A DNA stretch of 64,000 nucleotides from CAIWHR01 sp039915505 (GTDB lineage Bacteria; Pseudomonadota; Gammaproteobacteria; Burkholderiales; Casimicrobiaceae). Shown piece after piece: positions 1-8,370 of the stretch. The position numbers and the translations under genes were made by a program. The first letter of the stretch is position 1; the number at the start of each line of letters is the position of its first letter. The notes below the pieces were generated by a model. The model was not told the origin of the DNA. It worked only from the letters and a program-made list of their open reading frames with translations, and searched no databases. Where the stretch lies: NCBI GenBank assembly GCA_039915505.1, contig JBDSND010000118.1:1-64000 (forward strand). Reading direction: 5' to 3'.

Positions 1-175
1 AGTGCACGACTTCGGCGTCGGTCAAATGACTAGAGCGTCCGCCGACCACGATGGTGCGACGCACCAAATTGTCGACAGATCGGGCTTCGTAAGGACGCAG
101 AACGGCGTCGGCGACGGGGATGAAAGGAGCGCGGTAGGGGTTGAAATCGAAGAGCGTTGAGACACGGGTACTCAT
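1..175 (-). CDS. Unknown protein, N-terminal 58 residues only (cut by window edge)
   Basis: A reading frame opens with ATG at 175 on the minus strand and runs without a stop to the window edge. The visible start reads MSTRVSTLFDFNPYRAPFIP and continues in ordinary coding style. I do not recognise the family from this fragment, and no signal peptide or membrane segment is visible. It is divergent from the LysR regulator that starts at 446, with 270 bases between them. LysR regulators often control the gene facing them, so this may be the regulator's target; that is inference from layout only. The pobA gene nearby makes an aromatic-catabolism role possible but unproven. Confidence 0.5.
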   Translation of the reverse strand, partial: MSTRVSTLFDFNPYRAPFIPVADAVLRPYEARSVDNLVRRTIVVGGRSSHLTDAEVVH

Positions 176-185
176 GATAGTCTTA

Positions 186-236
186 CTAGACAAGCTTATG
201 ACCTATCTAGACTTTTTTGCAATGTTTGAAGTCTAG
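186..236. promoter_or_regulatory. Candidate operator: three CTAGAC half-sites
   Basis: In the intergenic region between the cut minus-strand gene and the LysR gene, the hexamer CTAGAC occurs at 186-191 and 207-212, which is a direct repeat 21 bases apart, about two helical turns. Its reverse complement GTCTAG occurs at 231-236. The surroundings are AT-richer than the neighbouring genes. Spacing and position fit a regulator binding array, perhaps for the adjacent LysR protein. No T-N11-A core was assigned, so the identity of the binding protein is a guess. Confidence 0.3.
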
Positions 237-445
237 GCCGCCCCGTCTGCGGATGCCAATCGTATTTTTGGATGGTCGCGATCCAGCGCGAAGATCCTCC
301 GATTGTCCAGTCATCGGGTGCAACTATTGCGGCGCAGCAAAATCTGTTATAGGTAGGAGGTCGATTGTCAGCCCTATGTTTTGCACCTGCCGGCGACGCC
401 ACCGCGGGTCGCGGCGATTCTCAGGAAATACAAGTACTTAAAAAT

Positions 446-1378
446 ATGGACCTCAACCAGTTACGCTCCTTCATTGCTGTGGCCAAGCACGGGCACCTTA
501 CCCGGGCGGCGGAGAGCATCCACTTGAGCCAGCCGGCGCTTTCGGCGCAGATCAAGGCTCTCGAGGAGGGTCTGGGGGTGAGTCTTTTCCGCCGGTCGCC
601 ATCCGGGATGAGCTTGACGCCGTCTGGGAGAGTCTTGCGCGAGGAAGCCGAACGCATCCTGCAGGCGGTATCTCAGCTGCAACAGGCAGCCGCGAACCTT
701 CGGGGGGTGACCACCGGCAAGCTCAGCCTGGGGACGGTGCTCGATCCGGCGACGGTTCGGGTCGGTGAGTTGCTCGCCCTGGCAATGGATCGCTATCCCC
801 AGGTCGAGATCGAGCTCCATCAGGCCGTGTCGCACGAGGCTCTGCTGTGGGTACGCAATGGCTCGCTCGACGCGAGCTTCTACTTTGGACCGCAACCGGA
901 GGGAGTCGAGGCGGTCAGGCTGCGCGATATCCATTACGTGCTGGCCATGCCGGTGGGTTGGCAGGAGGAGCTTCCGGAGATGTCCTGGCCGACGCTCGCC
1001 GAGCGCCCCTGGGTAGTGGCCCCCTCGACCAGCTCGCATCGGCATGTGGTTCTCGAGGCGTTTCGCGGCCATGCCGCGCTTCCCGAGCGTCTAATCGAGG
1101 CCGACAGCGAGTCGGTCATCGTGAACCTCGTCGAGGCAGGCGTCGGCGCCAGCCTGGTCCGTCGGGAGCTCGCGGAGCACTCGGCTGCGGATGGCCGCAT
1201 CGCGCTATTTCCCGACGTCGACGTGGTCACCCAGCTCTGGCTGCTCTACGATCCCGCCCGCCAAGACGATGCCTTGATCGAGGCGCTGACCGACACGTTG
1301 CGTGCCGTGTGGAGCGCTCCGATCCCCACCCCGGCATCGACTCGTTCCCGAGAAACCGAAGCACGCGCGGCTGCCTGA
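446..1378 (+). CDS. LysR-family transcriptional regulator
   Basis: This is a 310-residue LysR-type regulator. The winged helix-turn-helix fills about residues 1-60, with the typical MDLNQLRSF opening, the AAESIHLSQPALSAQIKALE recognition region and the LFRR wing. The remainder, about residues 90-300, is the periplasmic-binding-like effector domain. The frame is open further upstream, but ATG 446 was chosen because family homology begins exactly there. It is divergent from the cut gene at 1-175 and points towards pobA, which starts 305 bases after its stop. Regulation of either neighbour is plausible. The effector cannot be read from sequence. Confidence 0.9.
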   Translation: MDLNQLRSFIAVAKHGHLTRAAESIHLSQPALSAQIKALEEGLGVSLFRRSPSGMSLTPSGRVLREEAERILQAVSQLQQAAANLRGVTTGKLSLGTVLDPATVRVGELLALAMDRYPQVEIELHQAVSHEALLWVRNGSLDASFYFGPQPEGVEAVRLRDIHYVLAMPVGWQEELPEMSWPTLAERPWVVAPSTSSHRHVVLEAFRGHAALPERLIEADSESVIVNLVEAGVGASLVRRELAEHSAADGRIALFPDVDVVTQLWLLYDPARQDDALIEALTDTLRAVWSAPIPTPASTRSRETEARAAA

Positions 1379-1683
1379 CCCGGACGCCAAAGGTGCAGCC
1401 GCCGTCGCGGCACGCAGCGTAGCCTGAACCACGGGCACCGCTCGCGCATGCGACGACGCCATCGCGCTTCCGTCATTGCGTGTCGGTCATGGCCACGTCG
1501 CGGCTCGTCCTCAACGGCTCCGGCCTGGCATCACCGCCGATCGCGGCAGCCGATACGGGGTCGCTGCTCGATCCGCGTTCCGTCCACGGGGCGGGTCCCC
1601 GGGCGCCCGCGGGTGCCCCGTGTGACAGCGTTCCCTGCATCGGGGACAATCCGCTCCCATGACCCCGGCGCGCGGAGCGTGAC
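1379..1683. other. Intergenic region upstream of pobA, no gene seen
   Basis: This 305-base GC-rich gap separates the LysR gene from pobA. Short open frames exist on both strands, but none has a recognisable protein or a good ribosome binding site. It presumably carries the pobA promoter. I could not assign -35 and -10 boxes or a regulator site with confidence. Confidence 0.5.
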
Positions 1684-2871
1684 ATGCAGCAGGCGTCCAC
1701 CCAGGTAGGCATCGTCGGTGCGGGACCGGCAGGACTGTTGCTATCGCATCTCCTGCAACTGCGTGGCATCGGGTCGGTGGTGCTGGAGAGTCGCAGCCGC
1801 GAGGCCATCGAAGGGACGATCCGTGCCGGTGTTCTCGAGCAAGGAACCGTCGATACCCTTGCCCGATCCGGGCTGGGGGAGCGCATGCGGCGCGAGGGCT
1901 TCGTGCATCACGGCATCGAGCTGCGCTTCGGCGGTCGCGGCCACCGGATCGATCTCCATGCGCTGACCGGTGGCCGGGCGATCACGGTCTACGCCCAGCA
2001 CGAAGTGATCAAGGATCTCGTCGCGGCGCGGCTGGCTGCCGGGGGCGACGTGCGCTTCGAGGTGGAAGGCGTCTCGGTCCATGACCTCGATACCCAAGCA
2101 CCGACCATCCGCTACGGACACGAAGGCAAGAGCCACCGGTTGCGCTGCGAGTTCATTGCCGGCTGCGACGGCTTCCACGGCGTGTGTCGCCAGGCGATCC
2201 CGTCAGCGCTGCGCCGCGAGTTCACGCGCGTCTATCCCTACGGCTGGCTGGGAATCCTGGCGAAGGCGCGAGCGTCAGCGAAGGAGCTCATTTATGCGTA
2301 CCACGAACGTGGCTTCGCACTGGTGTCGATGCGCTCTCCCGAGCTCCAGCGGCTCTACGTCCAGTGCGATCCCACGGACGACCTCGCTGCATGGCCCGAC
2401 GGGCGCGTGTGGGAGGAGCTGCACGCGCGTCTAGCCACCGACGATGGCTGGTCGCTCGCGGAAGGGCCAGTGCTGCAGAAGAACATTGTGTCGATGCGCA
2501 GTTTCGTGGTCGAGCCGATGCAGCATGGCCGGTTGTTCCTCGCGGGCGATGCCGCCCACATCGTGCCCCCGACCGGAGCCAAAGGTCTTAATCTAGCCGT
2601 CGCCGACGTCCGCGTCCTGGTGAACGCCCTCGACGCACATTACCGTACCGGAAGCGGGGCATTGCTCGATGGTTATTCGACGAAATGTCTCGCGCGAGTG
2701 TGGCGCGCCGAGCACTTCTCGTGGTTCATGACTTCGATGCTGCATCACACTGCCAATCAGGATCCGTTTCAGCAGCGCTTGCAACGCTCGCAACTCGACT
2801 ATGTCGTGCACTCCCGTGCCGCCGCTACGAGCCTCGCCGAAAACTACGTGGGATTGCCGTTCGACGACTAG
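1684..2871 (+). CDS. pobA: 4-hydroxybenzoate 3-monooxygenase
   Basis: This cytoplasmic flavoprotein hydroxylates 4-hydroxybenzoate to protocatechuate using NADPH and oxygen, feeding the protocatechuate ring-cleavage pathway. At 395 residues it has normal family length. The FAD-binding GAGPAG motif is at residues 11-16, and the second FAD motif GDAAHIVPPTGAKGLNLA lies near residue 290. The substrate-binding Ser, Arg, Arg and Tyr of the Pseudomonas enzyme are kept in the stretch SMRSPELQRLYVQ, as is the Tyr in YPYGWLG. The C-terminus ENYVGLPF is diagnostic. No protocatechuate dioxygenase gene is visible in the window. Control by the upstream LysR gene is possible but not shown. Confidence 0.95.
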   Translation: MQQASTQVGIVGAGPAGLLLSHLLQLRGIGSVVLESRSREAIEGTIRAGVLEQGTVDTLARSGLGERMRREGFVHHGIELRFGGRGHRIDLHALTGGRAITVYAQHEVIKDLVAARLAAGGDVRFEVEGVSVHDLDTQAPTIRYGHEGKSHRLRCEFIAGCDGFHGVCRQAIPSALRREFTRVYPYGWLGILAKARASAKELIYAYHERGFALVSMRSPELQRLYVQCDPTDDLAAWPDGRVWEELHARLATDDGWSLAEGPVLQKNIVSMRSFVVEPMQHGRLFLAGDAAHIVPPTGAKGLNLAVADVRVLVNALDAHYRTGSGALLDGYSTKCLARVWRAEHFSWFMTSMLHHTANQDPFQQRLQRSQLDYVVHSRAAATSLAENYVGLPFDD

Positions 2872-3177
2872 GTCGTGCGTGGGTGCTCCTGCCGGTGCAC
2901 CGGACTAGCAGCTAGCTAGCTGCCGGGCAGCGCGTGCCGGGTGGTCGGCGGCAAACCCCGGGCTGCAGCGCCACCATCACCCGGTTGCCTGCCACATCCT
3001 GCGGGGACCGGCGTAGCCGCGTGGGCCACCATGGATCCAGCGTCCTTCGGGCGCCACTGGCCCGAACGTCTTGCTTGCGGGGCTCGGCGCTGCCATGATC
3101 GTGCGGCGGGCCCTAGCGCCCGGTGCGCAATGCGGATCCACATCGGGTCCGCACGCATGGCCACACGGAGGGACGAC
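2872..3177. other. Intergenic region, pobA to small basic protein
   Basis: Apart from the two palindromes near its left end, this 306-base gap holds no gene I can support. Its right end, about 3167-3173, carries the GGAGGGA ribosome binding site of the small gene at 3178. Confidence 0.5.
2892..2923. repeat. Two adjacent perfect palindromes downstream of pobA
   Basis: CCGGTGCACCGG at 2892-2903 is a perfect 12-base palindrome. Four bases later GCAGCTAGCTAGCTGC at 2908-2923 is a perfect 16-base palindrome. Both lie 21-52 bases after the pobA stop. No T-tract follows, so they are not a classical intrinsic terminator. They could be protein-binding dyads or form a cruciform or RNA hairpin. Confidence 0.6.
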
Positions 3178-3324
3178 ATGTCCAAGAGCAAAGGCGCCAC
3201 GCCGAAAGGTACGGCCAAAGGCGGCAGCGTACCCCCACCGCAGCCGCAGGGTGGAGCACGCAAGCCATCCATGCCCATCGCGCCGCGCATGGTTCAGCGC
3301 AAGGCAAGCGCGCGGGGGCGCTAG
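3178..3324 (+). CDS. Small basic hypothetical protein, 48 residues
   Basis: A short frame starts at ATG 3178, placed seven bases after a strong GGAGGGA ribosome binding site, and ends at TAG 3324. The product is rich in Lys, Arg, Pro, Gly and Ser, opens MSKSKGATPKGTAKGG and has no hydrophobic segment, so it is probably cytoplasmic and disordered. I recognise no family. It stands alone, convergent with the flavoprotein gene ending at 3395. The clear ribosome binding site is the main reason for calling it. It could also be a fortuitous open frame in high-GC DNA. Confidence 0.45.
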   Translation: MSKSKGATPKGTAKGGSVPPPQPQGGARKPSMPIAPRMVQRKASARGR

Positions 3325-3340
3325 TTTCACGGCTCTGACG

Positions 3341-3360
3341 CCGCGCCCCTTTCGGCGCGG
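3341..3360. terminator. Weak terminator-like hairpin between convergent genes
   Basis: CCGCGCC at 3341-3347 pairs with GGCGCGG at 3354-3360 around a six-base loop. It sits between the stop codons of the plus-strand small gene and the minus-strand flavoprotein gene, where a shared terminator would be expected. Neither strand has a T-tract after it, so function is uncertain. Confidence 0.35.
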
Positions 3361-3394
3361 GCCCTGTTCGTGGCCTGGCCCACCGGCCGGGCGA

Positions 3395-4303
3395 TCAAAG
3401 TGTTGGACGCAGCGCGTTGTGGATCGAAGTTGCGGCGATCGCCGCATGACCCGTCCCGACCGCGATCTGGTTAAGCGTGCCGTGGACGATGTCGCCGCAC
3501 GCATAGAGTCCATCGATCGAGGTGCGCTGGTGGGGGTCGGTGGCGACCATGCCGTCGGTTTCGCAGGCCAGGCCCAGCATCTCCCCGATGGCCGCGCGAG
3601 GCATTTCCCCCAGTGCCGAGTACAGCGTCTGGAAGCGATGCTCCCGGCCATCGGTCGTCCGCAACCCGACCAGGGCCTCGGACTCCAGGAAAACCTCGTC
3701 CACCGGCGCCTCGACAATGGCGATGTTCGCGGCATCGAGCTCCGCGCGCTGCACGGCGGAAAGATCGAGCTCGCGGCCCAAGGTGAACACGGTAAGGTCG
3801 GCCGAATAGCGGCGCAGGAACATCGCTTCCCGCAATGCCTTAGCACCCACGCCGATGACCCCGATGCGCTGGTCGATGACCTCGAAGCCATCGCAGATCG
3901 GGCAATGCCGGATGAGGCCCCGCCGGATGGCATCCTTGAGATTGGGCAACTCGGGCTCGATGTCGACCACGCCAGTCGCCAGGATGAGCGACTGCGCGCG
4001 GAAGCGGGTATCGCCGGCGCCGATCTCGAAGCCCGCGTCGCCCCGCCGGCGCGCGGTGTCGGCCGTGCCCTGGACGACCATCGCGCCGTAGCGCTCCGCC
4101 TGCCGACGCAGGCGTGCGAGCAGGTCCGGGCCGGTAATCCCGTCCGGGAAGCCGGGATAGTTATGGGATAGCGGGATAAGCGCGGCCCGCGCAGCACCGC
4201 CATCGAGAACGACCACCCGCCTGCGAAAGCGCGCCAAGTAGAGCCCGGCGGTCAGCCCCGCGGGCCCGCCTCCAACGACGATGCAATCGAGTTCCTGGTC
4301 CAC
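3395..4303 (-). CDS. Thioredoxin-reductase-like FAD/NAD(P) oxidoreductase
   Basis: A 302-residue pyridine-nucleotide-disulphide oxidoreductase of the short TrxB-like class. The FAD Rossmann motif GGGPAG is near residues 11-16, and a redox-type CPIC pair (Cys134 and Cys137) is followed by DG, as in thioredoxin reductases. The C-terminal FAD motif ACGDI is followed by an AVGTGHAA segment typical of the group. The frame is open upstream to 4465, but GTG 4303 was chosen because a GGGAGGCGGG ribosome binding site precedes it and homology starts there. The reductant acceptor is unknown, because no thioredoxin gene is adjacent. It may act on a thioredoxin, a ferredoxin or a small disulphide. Confidence 0.85.
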   Translation of the reverse strand: MDQELDCIVVGGGPAGLTAGLYLARFRRRVVVLDGGAARAALIPLSHNYPGFPDGITGPDLLARLRRQAERYGAMVVQGTADTARRRGDAGFEIGAGDTRFRAQSLILATGVVDIEPELPNLKDAIRRGLIRHCPICDGFEVIDQRIGVIGVGAKALREAMFLRRYSADLTVFTLGRELDLSAVQRAELDAANIAIVEAPVDEVFLESEALVGLRTTDGREHRFQTLYSALGEMPRAAIGEMLGLACETDGMVATDPHQRTSIDGLYACGDIVHGTLNQIAVGTGHAAIAATSIHNALRPTL

Positions 4304-4470
4304 GGTCCCGCCTCCCCACCGGCACTGCAGAGCAAGCGGCGTGCCTCTTGGAGGAGGCTCCGCCCTGCACGCGGCGGAAGCCGGCGGGGCGAACGGATGG
4401 ACCAAGCGCCCTATCGATCCAACCCGATGAGGGGCGCGGAATGCGCCGTGGCGATCGGACCGCACACAAC

Positions 4471-4499
4471 AAAAAACCGGGCATCGAGCCCGGCTTTTT
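4471..4499 (-). terminator. Intrinsic terminator of the cold-shock gene
   Basis: CCGGGC at 4477-4482 pairs with GCCCGG at 4488-4493 around a five-base loop. On the minus strand the stem is followed by a run of six T residues, a textbook intrinsic terminator 24 bases after the cold-shock stop codon. The mirror T-run on the plus strand means it could work in both directions. Confidence 0.9.
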
Positions 4500-4516
4500 G
4501 CTGACGTGGGTGTCGC

Positions 4517-4720
4517 TTACGCCGTCTGGATGTTGCTCGCTTGCTTGCCCTTCGGCCCGGTGGTGACTTCGAACTGCACCTTCTGGCCTTCCTTCAGGGT
4601 CTTGAATCCCGGCATGTTGATTGCCGAGAAATGCGCGAACAGGTCTTCACCGCCGCCGTCCGGCGTGATGAATCCGAAACCCTTGGCGTCATTGAACCAC
4701 TTCACAGTACCGGTTGCCAT
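4517..4720 (-). CDS. Cold-shock protein, CspA family
   Basis: A 67-residue single cold-shock domain that binds single-stranded RNA and DNA and melts RNA structure. The RNP1 motif KGFGFI and the RNP2-like motif DLFAHFSAI are both intact, and the opening MATGTVKWFND is typical. GAGGAAA precedes the ATG at a good distance. About 260 bases of gene-free, AT-rich DNA lie upstream before the next gene, which fits the long 5' leader of cold-shock messages. Which paralogue it is (CspA, C, D or E) cannot be decided from one gene. Confidence 0.95.
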   Translation of the reverse strand: MATGTVKWFNDAKGFGFITPDGGGEDLFAHFSAINMPGFKTLKEGQKVQFEVTTGPKGKQASNIQTA

Positions 4721-4981
4721 TTTGCTGATTTCCTCAAGAGTAAATAATGGGCGTGTTGCCCGTCCGATGTTTCGATCTCAAGGAAAGAACGGCGTACGGC
4801 GCTGTAAGAGCACGGCGTACAAGGCCTAATTGCTGCCCTGGGACAAAACACGTGCGCGGAGGATACACAGAATCCGCGCGGTGTGCCAGCATTTTTTACA
4901 ATGTGTCAACCCCCTGCCCATTAGCTGAATCAGGCGGTTAGCTTGGGGAGAGCAAAACTTCGAAAGTTGCACCACTTTGGT

Positions 4982-6013
4982 TCAATCAGTCGCTATTGCC
5001 CGCCTGACGAGCTCGGCTCCGGCGCCCAAAGCCGCAAGTTTCCCCACGGCTATCGCGCGGGGCAGGGGGACCATGCCGCAGTTGGTGCAGGGAAAGAGGC
5101 GCTCGGGCGAGACGTGCTTCATGGCCGTGCGGATGGTACGCGCGACGTCCTCGGCCGTCTCGATCTGCTCGCTCGCGACGTCGATGCATCCCACCAGTAC
5201 ATCCTTGCCGCGGAGCAGGCCGATGAGGTCGATCGGGACATGGGAGTTCGCGCATTCCAGCGAGACCTGATGGATGGCCGACTGCGCGAGAAGGGGAAAG
5301 GTATTTTCGTATTGTCGCCATTCCGCGCCGAGCGTGGCTTTCCAGTCGTTGTTCGCCTTGATGCCGTAGCCGTAGCAGATATGGACGGCGGTCGTGCAGG
5401 GAAGGTCGCGGGCCGCGCGTTCCAGCGTCGCGATGCCCCAATCGCGGACCTCGTCGAAATAGACGTTGAAGGCGGGCTCGTCGAACTGGATCACGTCGAC
5501 ACCCGTGGCCGCGATCGCCAATGCCTCTTCGTTCAGGATCTCGGCAAACGCCCAGGCTAGCTTCTCGCGGCTCCGGTAATGCCCGTCATAGAGCGTGTCG
5601 ACCATGGTCATCGGACCCGGGAGCGTGTACTTCACCTTGCGATCCGTGGCGCCGCGCAGGAACCGCGCATCCTCGACGAAAATGGGGCCGGTGCGCGCGA
5701 CTGGTCCGACGACCATGGGCACGTCGGCGTCATACCGATTGCGGATCCTGACGGTGCGCTTGTGCTGGAAATCGACGCCCTCGAGGGCCTCGATGAACGT
5801 GGTCACGAAATGGCGACGGGTCTGCTCCCCGTCCGTCAGGATGTCGATACCGGCGCGTTCCTGCTCGGCCACGACCACCCGGACCGCGTCGCGCTGGCCT
5901 TCGACGAGGGCATCGCCTTCGAGCAGCCACGGTGCCCAGAGCGACCCAGGTGCGGCGAGCCAGCGGGGTTTGGGCAGACTTCCGGCCAGCGTGGTTTGCA
6001 GTAACTTGGGCAT
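4982..6013 (-). CDS. mesD: Short MetE-like methionine synthase, folate-independent MesD type
   Basis: At 343 residues this corresponds only to the C-terminal catalytic barrel of cobalamin-independent methionine synthase. The zinc-site features are visible: HICYGYG, a Cys in SLECANSH and the CTNCGM motif near the C-terminus. The opening KLLQTTLAGSLPKP and the DGEQTR and FDEPAFNVYFDEV segments match, from memory, the core-MetE family called MesD in Acinetobacter baylyi. That enzyme makes methionine from homocysteine without methyl-folate and needs the partner MesX (DUF1852). No MesX-like gene is in this window. The gene is divergent from the dehydrogenase at 6180. The family call is firm; the MesD subtype is less so. 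Confidence 0.8.
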   Translation of the reverse strand: MPKLLQTTLAGSLPKPRWLAAPGSLWAPWLLEGDALVEGQRDAVRVVVAEQERAGIDILTDGEQTRRHFVTTFIEALEGVDFQHKRTVRIRNRYDADVPMVVGPVARTGPIFVEDARFLRGATDRKVKYTLPGPMTMVDTLYDGHYRSREKLAWAFAEILNEEALAIAATGVDVIQFDEPAFNVYFDEVRDWGIATLERAARDLPCTTAVHICYGYGIKANNDWKATLGAEWRQYENTFPLLAQSAIHQVSLECANSHVPIDLIGLLRGKDVLVGCIDVASEQIETAEDVARTIRTAMKHVSPERLFPCTNCGMVPLPRAIAVGKLAALGAGAELVRRAIATD

Positions 6014-6179
6014 GGCACTCCTCGGTGAGGCTGCCGATTATAGGGCGCGCGCCTGGCTGCGCTGAATCGAAATCGGCAAGGGTCGCCGCCACGCGCCGCC
6101 AGCCGGCACCGAACCCGGTCGGCGCTCTTGACCCGTGGTCTCGCCCCACGTACCTTTGCGCGTCTTCGCAAGCGCCGCC

Positions 6180-7145
6180 ATGACCCGCATACTGCTTTCC
6201 GACTACGATTACCCCGACATCGCCCTCGAAGAAGAACTCTTTCGAGGCGCCGGCGTCGAGCTTGCAACCGCTCAGTGCCGGACGGAGGACGAGGTGATCG
6301 CCGCCGCCCAAGGCTGTCGCGCGATCCTGCTTCAATACGCGCCGATCACGGCACGGGTCGTGGCCGCGCTGCCCGACCTCGGCATCGTGAGCCGCTACGG
6401 CGCCGGATTCGACACCATCGACGTCGATGCCTGTGCGCGGCACGGTATCTGGGTCGCCAATTCGCCCGACTACGGCGTCGGAGAAGTCGCGACGCATGCC
6501 TTGGCCATGGCCCTCGCCGCAGTGCGCCACATCGTTGCCTACGACCGCGATATCCGCGCCGGAAAGTGGCACTATCTTTCGGCCGGAGAAGTGCGGCGTG
6601 CGAGTACGATGACACTCGGCATCGTCGGCCTCGGTCGCATCGGCAAGCGCATGGCGCACGTCAGCCGCAACGTCTTTCGGCGGGTGCTCGCCTGCGATCC
6701 GCACATTATCGACGGCGACTTCCCGGCCTACGTGGAGCGCGCCGCAATGCGTGACCTCTTCGCCCATAGCGACGTGGTATCGCTGCACGTGCCGCTCAAT
6801 GCCGAGACTCGCGGCATGATCGACGCGGGCGTACTCGCGGCCATGCGGCCGGGCAGCTATCTCGTCAACACCGCGCGTGGCGCCGTCGTGGACGTGGACG
6901 CAGCCGTGGCGGCGGTGCAGAATGGCACGCTTGCCGGGCTAGCCCTCGACGTGCTGCCGCAGGAACCCGTGGCGCCGGGCTCCGCATTGCTGGCCGACCC
7001 GCGCATCATACTTTCGCCCCATGCCGCGTTCTTCTCGGTCGAAGCCGAGCGGGAGTTGCGGGAGAAGGCGGCCCGCAATATCGTCACCTGGCTGAAAAGC
7101 GGACGGCCCGAGTACGTCGTGACACCGGGGACACGACACCCGTAG
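6180..7145 (+). CDS. D-2-hydroxyacid dehydrogenase, C-terminal-binding-protein-like
   Basis: A 321-residue NAD-dependent dehydrogenase that interconverts a 2-oxoacid and a D-2-hydroxyacid in the cytoplasm. The nucleotide-binding motif GIVGLGRIG lies near residue 148. The catalytic Arg is in VNTARG, the Glu in LDVLPQEP and the His in LSPHAAF, so the active site looks complete. The frame is open from 6135; ATG 6180 is preferred because homology starts at TRILLSDYDYP, although no good ribosome binding site is seen. It lies 91 bases before an ABC importer operon in the same direction, so it may process the imported compound. Confidence 0.85.
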   Translation: MTRILLSDYDYPDIALEEELFRGAGVELATAQCRTEDEVIAAAQGCRAILLQYAPITARVVAALPDLGIVSRYGAGFDTIDVDACARHGIWVANSPDYGVGEVATHALAMALAAVRHIVAYDRDIRAGKWHYLSAGEVRRASTMTLGIVGLGRIGKRMAHVSRNVFRRVLACDPHIIDGDFPAYVERAAMRDLFAHSDVVSLHVPLNAETRGMIDAGVLAAMRPGSYLVNTARGAVVDVDAAVAAVQNGTLAGLALDVLPQEPVAPGSALLADPRIILSPHAAFFSVEAERELREKAARNIVTWLKSGRPEYVVTPGTRHP

Positions 7146-7236
7146 CACCGGAGCGGAGGGGCATCGACGCGCACGGGTCCGACAGCGCTCGCCGCGCCGG
7201 CCGTAAATGCCGGCCGCGACGACATCGAGGAGGAGC

Positions 7237-8313
7237 ATGGCAGCAGTCAAGATCAGCGCGGTGAAGAAACGCTTCGGCACCACCGAAGTCATCCGCGGCG
7301 TCGATGTGGCGATAGCGGACGGCGAGTTCTGCGTACTGGTCGGCCCGTCCGGGTGCGGCAAGTCGACGCTGCTGCGGATGATCGCGGGCCTCGAGGAGAT
7401 CACCGATGGTGAGATTGCCATCGGCGACGTGGTCGTCAATCGCGTCCCTCCGAAGGAGCGCGACATTGCGATGGTCTTTCAAAACTATGCGCTGTATCCG
7501 CACATGACCGTGCGGGCCAACATGTCCTTCGCGTTGATGCTCGCCAAGCTCCCCAAGGCCGAGATCGACCAGCGGCTCAATCGCGCTGCCGAGATCCTCG
7601 GGCTCGTCCCCTACCTCGACCGCTATCCGCGGCAGCTGTCGGGTGGCCAGCGACAGCGGGTCGCTATGGGGCGCGCCATCGTGCGCGACCCGCAGGTGTT
7701 TCTGTTCGACGAGCCGCTGTCCAATCTCGACGCGAATTTGCGCGTGCAGATGCGCACCGAGATCAAGGAATTGCACCAGCGGCTGAAAACGACGTCGATC
7801 TACGTCACCCACGATCAGATCGAGGCGATGACCATGGCCGACAACATTGTGGTCATGCGCGACGGCATCGTCGAGCAGACCGGTGATCCGCTGACACTCT
7901 ACGACCGGCCCGTGAACACGTTTGTCGCGGGGTTCATCGGCTCGCCGGCGATGAACATGATCCCGGGTACGGCACGCGCACAAGGCGGCACGACCCACGT
8001 TGCCTTCGGGGACGGGGGCGCGACCCTGCCGCTACCCCAGGGCGCGCGCGTCGTCGACGGCCAGCCCGTGTTGTATGGCATCCGGCCCGAGCATTGCGTC
8101 CTTGACGAGCGGGCGGGCTTGCCGACGGAGGTCGTGGTCGTCGAGCCGACGGGTGCCGATACCCAGCTCTATTGCCGGTTCAACGGCCAGGAGCTGACCG
8201 CTACCATCCGCGATCGCACGTCGTGCCGGCCGGGAGACCGCGTCGTCCTGGCGCCCGACCTCACCCGCGCCCATGTCTTCGATGCCGCGAGCGGGGCGCG
8301 GCTCGTGGCGTAG
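7237..8313 (+). CDS. ABC transporter ATP-binding protein, UgpC/MalK type
   Basis: A 358-residue ATPase that powers the importer encoded by the next three genes. Walker A GPSGCGKST, signature LSGGQ, Walker B VFLFDEPLSNLD and the H-loop YVTHDQIEAMT are all present. Residues about 240-358 form the C-terminal OB-like regulatory domain of the MalK/UgpC branch, which serves sugars, polyols or glycerol phosphate. ATG 7237 was chosen because GAGGAGGAG stands immediately before it, rather than the upstream in-frame start at 7207. The order ATPase, binding protein, permease, permease is complete here. Confidence 0.93.
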   Translation: MAAVKISAVKKRFGTTEVIRGVDVAIADGEFCVLVGPSGCGKSTLLRMIAGLEEITDGEIAIGDVVVNRVPPKERDIAMVFQNYALYPHMTVRANMSFALMLAKLPKAEIDQRLNRAAEILGLVPYLDRYPRQLSGGQRQRVAMGRAIVRDPQVFLFDEPLSNLDANLRVQMRTEIKELHQRLKTTSIYVTHDQIEAMTMADNIVVMRDGIVEQTGDPLTLYDRPVNTFVAGFIGSPAMNMIPGTARAQGGTTHVAFGDGGATLPLPQGARVVDGQPVLYGIRPEHCVLDERAGLPTEVVVVEPTGADTQLYCRFNGQELTATIRDRTSCRPGDRVVLAPDLTRAHVFDAASGARLVA

Positions 8314-8370
8314 GTCCGTCCGCATCATTGCTGTAGCCCCACCCACAACGAGTATCAAAAGGAGGATTGC

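Noticed and set aside
3395..4465. Start of the flavoprotein at 4465 instead of 4303
   Set aside because: The extra 54 residues are Arg/Pro-rich without homology, while GTG 4303 has a strong ribosome binding site and precedes the conserved FAD motif.
4904..4909. A perfect TTGACA box on the minus strand upstream of the cold-shock gene
   Set aside because: No acceptable -10 box lies 16-18 bases downstream, so a promoter was not called.
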